Shown here one piece after another: positions 57,827 to 64,000 of a stretch of DNA of 64,000 nt. A model generated the notes under the pieces. That model had not been told where the DNA came from, made no database searches, and was given only the letters and a program-made list of their open reading frames with translations. The stretch's first letter is position 1; each line of letters opens with the position of its first letter. This stretch comes from Mycolicibacterium neoaurum (GTDB taxonomy: Bacteria; Actinomycetota; Actinomycetes; Mycobacteriales; Mycobacteriaceae): positions 372,001 to 436,000 of the forward strand of contig NZ_JAQIIX010000002.1 in NCBI RefSeq assembly GCF_036946495.1. Reading direction: 5' to 3'. The translations under genes were made by a program, and so were the position numbers.

Positions 57827-59191
57827 GTGAGTTCCGCGCTGGACGGCCTGATCGCCGCATTGCCCGAGGGCACCGTCGTCACCGACCCCGATATCGTCGC
57901 GTCCTACCGCCAGGACCGCGCCGCCGATCCCGATGCGGGTACCGCGCTGGCGGTGGTCCGCCCCCGCGGCACCGAGGATGTGCAGACCATCGTCCGGTGG
58001 GCCGCCGCGAATACGGTGGCGGTGATCCCGCGCGGCGCGGGCACCGGCTTGTCCGGCGGTGCGACCGCGCAGGACGGCAGCATCGTGCTGTCCACCGAAC
58101 GGATGCGTGATATCACCGTCGACACCGCGACGCGCACGGCCGTGGTGCAGCCGGGACTGCTCAACGCGGAGGTGAAGAAGGTCGTCGCCGAGCACGGCCT
58201 CTGGTACCCACCGGACCCGTCCTCGTTCGAGATCTGCACCATCGGCGGGAACATCGCGACCAACGCCGGCGGGCTGTGCTGCGTGAAATACGGTGTCACC
58301 ACCGACTACGTGCTGGGCCTGCAGGTGGTCCTCGCCGACGGGACCGCGGTGCGACTCGGCGGCCCACGCCTGAAAGATGTTGCCGGACTGAGCCTGACGA
58401 AGCTGTTCGTGGGCAGCGAGGGCACCCTCGGCATCATCACCGAGGTGACGCTGCGGCTGCTGCCGCCACAGCACCCCGCATGCACCGTGGTGGCGACGTT
58501 CGCTTCGGTGGAGGCCGCCGCGGATGCCGTCGTCACCATCACCGGCAAGATCAGGCCGTCGATGCTGGAATTCATGGACGCCGCGGCCATCAACGCCGTC
58601 GAGGACAAACTCAAGATGGGGCTGGACCGCACCGCGGCGGCGATGATGGTGGCCGCCTCCGATGACCGCGGTCCGGCCGGCGCCGCCGACGCGGAGTTCA
58701 TGGCCGAGGTGTTCACCGAGGCCGGTGCCACCGAGGTGTTCTCCACATCGGATCCCGCAGAGGGCGAGGCGTTCGTGGTGGCCCGCAGGTACGCGATCCC
58801 GGCGGTGGAGGCCAAGGGATCGCTGCTGCTCGAGGATGTGGGCGTGCCGTTACCGTCGCTGTCGCATCTGGTCGCCGGGATCGAGAAGATCGCCGCCCAG
58901 CACGATCTGCTGATCTCGGTGATCGCACATGCCGGTGACGGCAACACCCACCCGCTGATCGTGTTCGACCCCGCCGACACCGATATGGCCCGCCGCGCCG
59001 AGATCGCGTTCGGTGAGATCATGGACCTCGCGGTGTCGCTGGGCGGCACCATCACCGGTGAGCATGGGGTGGGCCGGTTGAAGAAACCGTGGTTGGCCGG
59101 TTACCTGGGTCCCGAGGCGATGGAACTCAACCGCCGGATCAAGGCGGCCCTCGACCCGGCCGGGATCCTCAACCCCGGCACCGGGCTCTGA
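57827..59191 (+). CDS. FAD-linked oxidase (GlcD/D-lactate dehydrogenase family)
   Basis: The protein has 454 residues. The FAD-binding PCMH domain covers 1-220 (VIPRGAGTGLSGGATAQDGSIVLST, CTIGGNIATNAGGLCCVKYGVT, KLFVGSEGTLGIITEVTLRLLPP). The FAD-oxidase C-terminal domain has the metal-binding histidines of IAHAGDGNTHPLIVFD and ITGEHGVGRLKKPWL. It ends with LDPAGILNPG. It oxidises a 2-hydroxy acid such as glycolate or lactate. Unlike the oxidase at 8559 it has no iron-sulfur half. From memory, it corresponds to Rv1257c. Confidence 0.93.
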   Translation: MSSALDGLIAALPEGTVVTDPDIVASYRQDRAADPDAGTALAVVRPRGTEDVQTIVRWAAANTVAVIPRGAGTGLSGGATAQDGSIVLSTERMRDITVDTATRTAVVQPGLLNAEVKKVVAEHGLWYPPDPSSFEICTIGGNIATNAGGLCCVKYGVTTDYVLGLQVVLADGTAVRLGGPRLKDVAGLSLTKLFVGSEGTLGIITEVTLRLLPPQHPACTVVATFASVEAAADAVVTITGKIRPSMLEFMDAAAINAVEDKLKMGLDRTAAAMMVAASDDRGPAGAADAEFMAEVFTEAGATEVFSTSDPAEGEAFVVARRYAIPAVEAKGSLLLEDVGVPLPSLSHLVAGIEKIAAQHDLLISVIAHAGDGNTHPLIVFDPADTDMARRAEIAFGEIMDLAVSLGGTITGEHGVGRLKKPWLAGYLGPEAMELNRRIKAALDPAGILNPGTGL

Positions 59192-59204
59192 TCGAGACGC
59201 CGAG

Positions 59205-60935
59205 TCAGCGGCCGACGATCTGCCAGTCCGACGCGTCGTTCTGCTCGGACCAGAATCGCGCGAACCGGCCATCTGCGGCGAGCAGTTCGTCGATGGCACC
59301 GTCCTCGACGATCCGCCCGTCCTCGACGAACAGCACCCGGTCGGCGCCCTGGATGCTGGCCAGCCGGTGCGCGACGATGACCCGGGTGCGGTCGCGTAGA
59401 TCGGCGGTCAACGCCGCGACGACGGCGGCCTCGTTCTCGGTGTCCAATGCACTGGTGGCCTCGTCGACGAGCAGCACCGGCGCCGGTTTGAGCAGAGCAC
59501 GAGCGATGCTCACCCGCTGACGCTCTCCACCGGACAGCGCCGAGCCGGCCTCTCCCACCACCGTGCGATCACCATCGGGCAATCGACGGGTGAGCTCGTC
59601 GACCCGCGCGAGTGCGGTTGCCGCACGGTAGGACTGCTCCCCCGCGTCCGGATCACCGATCAGGATGTTCTCGCGGAGCGACCCGTCGAAGAGGTAGGGA
59701 TGCTGGAAGACCATGCTGATCGCCGCGCGACGCGCCGCCGGGTCGAGCTGAGCCAGATCCTGTCCGTCGAACAGCACGCGGCCGCTGCCGGGCTCGTGCA
59801 GTCCGGCGATCAGGCCGAGGATGGTGCTCTTCCCGGAACCGGACGGTCCGACGATCGCGGTCGTGGTACCCGGTTCGAGGGTGAAGCTGAGCTCGCCCAA
59901 GACCGTCGTTGCGCCGTAACCGAATGACACCCGCTCGAATTCGATGCGGGGTGCGCGGTCGCCGGGCAATACCTCGGTGCCCGCGCTGCGCGTCGGGGCA
60001 TCGAGCACCTTCTGGATCCGGGCCAGCGTGGCGCGGGTGGACTCCAGCGCCCCGGACAGCTCGCTCAGGACGGTGAACGGCTCCAGATAGCGTGCGATGA
60101 CCACGATGAGCGCGACGGACTCGGGCACCGTCAAGGCCCCGCGCATCGTGAGAACGGTTGCGGCCGCGGCGAACACGATCAGTGCGAGTTGGCTGGCCAG
60201 GCTGAACAGGAGCTGTCCGGGAACCTGCATGGTGAGCAACCGCAGGCCGGCGCCGTGCTGGGCCTGTAGCGCCGAGCCGACCAGACTGCGGGCCGGCTCG
60301 ACGCGACGCGCGGCGCGCAACGCCTGTTGGGTGCGGGCGAACTCGATGATCCGTTCGGTGAACGCGGTGTTGGCCTCAGCGGCCAGACGATCGGCGCCGC
60401 GGGTCAACCGTCCCGATAGCCACAGGGCACCGAGCAGTACCGCGACGCCTGCCAGTGCAGCCAGCCCGAGCGGCACCGAGATCGTCAGCAGGGCAAGCGA
60501 TATCGCGGCAGGTAGCAGCACCGCACCGATCAGCGGGGTCAGCAGGTTCACCACCAGGCCGACCAATTCGGGCCCGGTGGCCGCGATGGCCGCCCGGGTG
60601 GTCGCGGTGTTGTCCTGGGACAGCCAATCCAGTCGGATATCCGGCAGCCGGTCGGCCATATCGTGCTGGGTGTTGTCCAGCACGGCGAAGCCGATATCGA
60701 ATCCGAGTGCCGCGGTGCGGGTGTCGACCAGCCAGCCGGCCACGGTCAGTGCCGTCAGCCATCCCAGCCAGGCCCAGGCGTGCGCGGGTGTGGCGCTGAA
60801 CAACGCGGCGATCAGCGGTACCAGCAGCACCACACCGACCGCCCGCAACATCACCGAGACGACGGTCAGCGCGGTGTACAAGCCGACCTTGCGGCGCCGG
60901 TCGGCGGGTATCAGAGCCAACAGCGTGCGGATCAT
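59205..60935 (-). CDS. irtB: Siderophore ABC transporter subunit IrtB
   Basis: The protein has 576 residues from the ATG at 60935, overlapping the irtA stop by four bases. The exporter-fold membrane domain spans about 10-300. The ATPase has Walker A GPSGSGKSTIL, signature ALSGGERQRVSIARALL and Walker B PVLLVDEATSALD. With IrtA it forms the heterodimer that imports ferric carboxymycobactin, despite the exporter fold. It is the second gene of the iron-regulated irtA-irtB operon. Confidence 0.95.
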   Translation of the reverse strand: MIRTLLALIPADRRRKVGLYTALTVVSVMLRAVGVVLLVPLIAALFSATPAHAWAWLGWLTALTVAGWLVDTRTAALGFDIGFAVLDNTQHDMADRLPDIRLDWLSQDNTATTRAAIAATGPELVGLVVNLLTPLIGAVLLPAAISLALLTISVPLGLAALAGVAVLLGALWLSGRLTRGADRLAAEANTAFTERIIEFARTQQALRAARRVEPARSLVGSALQAQHGAGLRLLTMQVPGQLLFSLASQLALIVFAAAATVLTMRGALTVPESVALIVVIARYLEPFTVLSELSGALESTRATLARIQKVLDAPTRSAGTEVLPGDRAPRIEFERVSFGYGATTVLGELSFTLEPGTTTAIVGPSGSGKSTILGLIAGLHEPGSGRVLFDGQDLAQLDPAARRAAISMVFQHPYLFDGSLRENILIGDPDAGEQSYRAATALARVDELTRRLPDGDRTVVGEAGSALSGGERQRVSIARALLKPAPVLLVDEATSALDTENEAAVVAALTADLRDRTRVIVAHRLASIQGADRVLFVEDGRIVEDGAIDELLAADGRFARFWSEQNDASDWQIVGR

Positions 60936-63499
60936 CGGGAGACCTCCGCGGTGGGACCGATCCGGTGCGCGGATTCCCACAGCGACCGGTACCGCCCGTC
61001 GGCTGCCAGCAGCTGATCGTGGGTGCCGGTCTCGGCGATCGCACCGTCATCGAGGACCACGATCTGGTCGGCGTGGGTGATGGTGTGCAACCGGTGGGCG
61101 ATGACCAGGACGGTCCGATCCTTGGTCAACCGATTGAGGGCCTGCTGCACAAGGTATTCGGACTCCGGGTCGGCGAAGGCGGTCGCCTCGTCGAGGATCA
61201 GCACCGGGGTGTCGGCCAGGATGGCACGGGCGATGGTGAGGCGTTGCCGCTCGCCGCCGGACAGCCCCGCACCGGAGCCGAGCACCGTGTCATAACCCTC
61301 GGACATGCCGTCGACGCGGTCGTGGATGCGGGCGTCTCGGGCGGCGGCGACGATCCGGTCGATATCGGCGTCCGGGTCGGCGAGCGCGATGTTGTCGGCC
61401 ACGCTGCCGTGCACCAGCTGCGCATCTTGCAGCACGAACCCCACCCGCCGGTACAGCTCGTCGGCCGACAGCGCGCGGATATCGGCACCGCCGACGCTGA
61501 TAGCACCCTGCTGGACATCGTGGAACCGGGCCAGCAGCGCCGCGAGTGTGGACTTGCCCGAACCCGACGGCCCGACCAGGGCGGTGACCGTCCCTGGTGC
61601 CAGGGTCAGCGACACGTCTTTGATCACCGGCACTTCGGGTCGGTAACCAAAGCTCACCCGGTCGAAGACGACCGTCGGTGCCGCGCCGTCGGCGCCGGTC
61701 GAGAGATCGGCGCGGACGGCCAGCTCGGGTTCGTCGAGCACGCTCTGCACCCGGCGCGCGGCGAGCGTACCGCCCTGGATTCCGGCCAATCCGTAGCCGA
61801 TCCCCAGCAGCCGCGCGCCGAATGTCGTGCCCAGCAACAGGAACGGCAGCAGATCGACGGGGTCCAGCGCACCGCCGACGACCAGCGGGGTACCGACGGC
61901 CATGATCAGCCACAGGAACGTCGTCGGCCTGGTCACCAGGTCCATCAGCGTCTTCTTGCCGATGAACGGGCGCTGCCAATCGACGAGGAACGCGATGTAG
62001 TCGTCGAGCCGGTTGCGGAAACTCGAGGACGCGGCACCGCCGAAGACGCGGACGACCGGCTGCCCCTCCAGGTAGGCACCGGCCTCGCCACTCATCCGTT
62101 CGGCCCACTTGGGCGCCTGGGTGATCTTGTTGCCGGATTGGATGGTCATCACCGACATCAACACCAGGTAGACCAGCACCGGGCCGAACAGCACCAGCGC
62201 GATGCGCCAGTCGACGACGAACAGGTACACCAGCACGGCCACGGGCGCGATGACCGCGGCGACCGCGTCGGGAATGGCATGGGTGATCAGGTAGTGCAGC
62301 GACAATGTGTCGTCCTGCACGAGCTGTTTGATCGATCCCGATCCGCGGGCGGTGAACCAACCCAACGGCAGCCGCGAGAGCTTGGTCAACAGCCTGCCGC
62401 GAAGGTCCCTGGCGAACGCCGCATCCACCCGGTGCAGCCACAGCGCCAACGCCGCGGTCAGGAAGGTGCCGGTACCCAACAGCACGAGCGCGGCAATACC
62501 CAAGTCCCACAACCGGTCCGCGTCGGCGCCTGCGAGTAGCAGCCGGGCCAGCTCGACCAGCAACACGAACGGCGCCAGCTCCACGAGAGTGATCAGCGCC
62601 TGCAGGACACCGGAGATGATCATGGTCTTCTTCAGCGGTGCCAACAGCCGTCCCGCCGCCTGCGCCCGCCAGGTACCGGTCGGGACCGGCTGTGGTGTGT
62701 GCGCCGGCTCGGGTGCCGCCGCGGGAGTCTCGACAGCGGGCTCGTCACCACGCTTGGTGCCCATGGCCCGGCCCTCGGTCCAGTAGGCCTGGGCGTGGAT
62801 CTCCTGTTTGGGGAAGCCGAATTCGTCGCGCAGCCGGGTCCGCAGTCCCTTGAGCGTGCCGGCCTCGGGGCCGGCCCAGGCGTACCAGTTGGACCAGTCG
62901 CGGCGCTCGATCGCGGCGGCCACCGCGGCGGCATCGGTCCGCGGCACCCGGTGGACCCGCAACCGCGGGTGCTCGACCAAGGGGATCAGCGGGTCGTCAC
63001 CGTGGTGCTGTTCCAGGTACACCTCGATGGGGATGTCGTGTGGGATGGCGCCGATGATGCCGTTGATGGCCGGCTGCGAGGCGCTGTCGCCGATCAGCAG
63101 GTAGCCGGCGGGCCGGTCCACCGGATCCTCGGGGACCGAGAAACCCTTGGATCCCATGACCATCGCCGCGATCGTGGCACCGGGCGTGACGTCGGCGGCC
63201 CAGCGGGATGCCGGGCCGGCCGGCTCATGCAGCACCACGTCGATGGCGAAGCGGCCGGTGGCCGGGTCGGATTCCGAAATCGTGTAGGCACGCTGGAATT
63301 CGGTGTCGGTGCCGTCCGGGTCGGGGAACCAGAACCGCAGCCAGGAGGTGGGCTCGGTGGCCGAGTCCTCGAAGATGGTCGGGGACACCATCTGGATGCG
63401 CACACAGTGCGGGGCCAACCGTTCGGATCCGAGCACGGTGACCTGGTGATCGCGCGCACCGAAACCGCGCATCATCACGCCCTGCAATCCGCGTGCCAT
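60932..63499 (-). CDS. irtA: Siderophore ABC transporter/ferric reductase subunit IrtA
   Basis: The protein has 855 residues. Residues 1-270 form a siderophore-interaction (FAD, ferric reductase) domain with the flavin motif R70-A-Y72-T73 and the PxLLIGDSAS-like YLLIGDSASQPAI. The membrane domain covers about 290-580. The ATPase domain follows, with Walker A GPSGSGKSTLA, signature GLSGGERQRLTIARAI and Walker B PVLILDEATAFAD. It imports ferric carboxymycobactin and releases iron by reduction at the inner face. GAAGGAGG lies seven bases before the ATG. Transcription is controlled from the IdeR box at 63547. Confidence 0.96.
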   Translation of the reverse strand: MARGLQGVMMRGFGARDHQVTVLGSERLAPHCVRIQMVSPTIFEDSATEPTSWLRFWFPDPDGTDTEFQRAYTISESDPATGRFAIDVVLHEPAGPASRWAADVTPGATIAAMVMGSKGFSVPEDPVDRPAGYLLIGDSASQPAINGIIGAIPHDIPIEVYLEQHHGDDPLIPLVEHPRLRVHRVPRTDAAAVAAAIERRDWSNWYAWAGPEAGTLKGLRTRLRDEFGFPKQEIHAQAYWTEGRAMGTKRGDEPAVETPAAAPEPAHTPQPVPTGTWRAQAAGRLLAPLKKTMIISGVLQALITLVELAPFVLLVELARLLLAGADADRLWDLGIAALVLLGTGTFLTAALALWLHRVDAAFARDLRGRLLTKLSRLPLGWFTARGSGSIKQLVQDDTLSLHYLITHAIPDAVAAVIAPVAVLVYLFVVDWRIALVLFGPVLVYLVLMSVMTIQSGNKITQAPKWAERMSGEAGAYLEGQPVVRVFGGAASSSFRNRLDDYIAFLVDWQRPFIGKKTLMDLVTRPTTFLWLIMAVGTPLVVGGALDPVDLLPFLLLGTTFGARLLGIGYGLAGIQGGTLAARRVQSVLDEPELAVRADLSTGADGAAPTVVFDRVSFGYRPEVPVIKDVSLTLAPGTVTALVGPSGSGKSTLAALLARFHDVQQGAISVGGADIRALSADELYRRVGFVLQDAQLVHGSVADNIALADPDADIDRIVAAARDARIHDRVDGMSEGYDTVLGSGAGLSGGERQRLTIARAILADTPVLILDEATAFADPESEYLVQQALNRLTKDRTVLVIAHRLHTITHADQIVVLDDGAIAETGTHDQLLAADGRYRSLWESAHRIGPTAEVSR

Positions 63500-63546
63500 C
63501 TCGGGGCCTCCTTCTCAGATGCCACCGGTCTGCATCTGTCAGGAGT

Positions 63547-63565
63547 TTAGGCTAGCCTTACCCGC
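63547..63565 (-). promoter_or_regulatory. IdeR iron box and -10 of irtAB
   Basis: TTAGGCTAGCCTTACCC, centred on the palindrome AGGCTAGCCT (63549-63558), fits the 19-base IdeR consensus well. On the minus strand TAGCCT within it serves as -10, so iron-loaded IdeR would block the polymerase directly. The leader is about 45 bases with a strong ribosome-binding site. Confidence 0.85.
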
Positions 63566-63594
63566 CGCCGGATTCCGGCGCACCTTGCGCACGC

Positions 63595-64000
63595 TCAACG
63601 GGTGCCGTAGAGCTCCGGGCGGCGCAACCGCAGATAATTCACATGCCCGCCGAGTGCGCTACTCAGTGGAAGGTCGACGGTGAGCACGCCCTCATCGCGC
63701 CCTAGCTCGGCCACCACCCGACCATCGGGATCCACCGCCCGGCTGCCGCCACAGAATCGGTGTCCGATCTCGGTACCGCAGCGGTTGGCGTAGACCAGCG
63801 GCAGCCGGTTCTCCAGCGCGCGGGACTGTGCGGCGACCAGGTGGTCGTTGTACAGCGGGTCCATATTGGCCGAGCTGACCACCAGCAGCTGCGCCCCGCG
63901 GTCGGCCAGGGTGCGGGCCACCTCGGGAAACTCCATGTCGAAGCAGTTCACCAGGCCCACCTGCAGCTCGCCGAGCCGCGCGACGACCAACCGGTCCCCG
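63595..64000 (-). CDS. Carbon-nitrogen (nitrilase family) hydrolase, 3' part only
   Basis: The last 134 or so codons are present; the 5' part lies beyond the window edge at 64000. The nucleophile motif VGLVNCFDMEFPEVARTLADRGAQLL is clear (catalytic Cys), followed by AQSRALENRLPLVYANRCG and GGSRAVDPDGRVVAELG, all standard for the nitrilase superfamily. The catalytic Glu and Lys would be upstream, outside the window. Members hydrolyse nitriles, amides or N-carbamoyl groups. It ends 95 bases before irtA on the same strand, with the IdeR box between them. Confidence 0.88.
   Translation of the reverse strand, partial: GDRLVVARLGELQVGLVNCFDMEFPEVARTLADRGAQLLVVSSANMDPLYNDHLVAAQSRALENRLPLVYANRCGTEIGHRFCGGSRAVDPDGRVVAELGRDEGVLTVDLPLSSALGGHVNYLRLRRPELYGTR

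Noticed and set aside
3400..63499. Insertion sequence or prophage remnants
   Set aside because: No transposase, integrase or terminal repeats were seen, and every sizeable gap is accounted for by promoters or hairpins. The non-syntenic blocks have ordinary mycobacterial composition.

Overview
This window looks like chromosomal DNA of a rapidly growing mycobacterium (Mycolicibacterium-like). The sequence is very GC-rich and many genes start with GTG. It carries an irtAB carboxymycobactin importer with an IdeR box, a fused cysNC, two DUF3558 lipoproteins, an Rv1264-type adenylate cyclase, a Tap efflux pump and a Ddn-family protein. I recall much of the gene order as that of M. tuberculosis Rv1257c to Rv1287, inverted. 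This is memory, not a database result. Blocks that I do not recall from that M. tuberculosis interval separate the syntenic parts. I see no insertion sequence, prophage, CRISPR array or integrase.

Layout. 1-300: tRNA-Arg(CCG), its terminator and a structured intergenic hairpin. 298-3347: TetR/SDR operon, secreted glutaminyl cyclase, small secreted protein. 3400-7732: luciferase-like oxidoreductase, two-component system with a DUF4097 protein, Rrf2 regulator. 7762-11348: GntR regulator divergent from a 929-residue FAD/Fe-S oxidase with two palindromic operators. 11356-13229: PPOX-like, isochorismatase-like and DinB-like proteins. 13355-16865: cysD-cysNC-cysQ sulfate activation operon. 16960-18315: MFS exporter. 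18412-26198: two GT39 glycosyltransferases, a GT2-GtrA fusion, a TrcRS-like two-component system and a small membrane protein. 26324-31696: oppBCDA. 31686-35667: hydrolase and a DszC/DszA-like monooxygenase pair. 35664-39484: Rad50/Mre11-like pair. 39612-44950: SixA-like phosphatase, LprC/LprB, heterodimeric ABC exporter pair. 44955-49344: small membrane protein, AIM24 protein, copper block (DUF305 lipoprotein, CopZ, CopA). 49341-53838: adenylate cyclase, two DNA glycosylases, HIT protein, Ddn-like and luciferase-like oxidoreductases. 53914-59191: Tap pump, large LuxR-family ATPase regulator, FAD-linked oxidase. 59205-63499: irtB-irtA. 63595-64000: 3' part of a nitrilase-family gene.

How the genes work together. 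Four coherent systems stand out: sulfate activation (cysDNCQ), peptide or small-solute uptake (Opp) beside a sulfur-scavenging style monooxygenase pair, a polyprenyl-linked sugar module next to its probable two-component regulator, and copper efflux/binding genes around a CsoR-type site. At 13 starts a TANNNT -10 hexamer lies 6-8 bases before an ATG or GTG. This is the signature of leaderless transcripts, and it fixes several start codons. One of these starts opens a nine-codon upstream ORF whose stop overlaps the oppB start. Twice the -10 hexamer begins with the TAG stop codon of the preceding gene. Several intergenic gaps hold long two-part hairpins without a T-tract.
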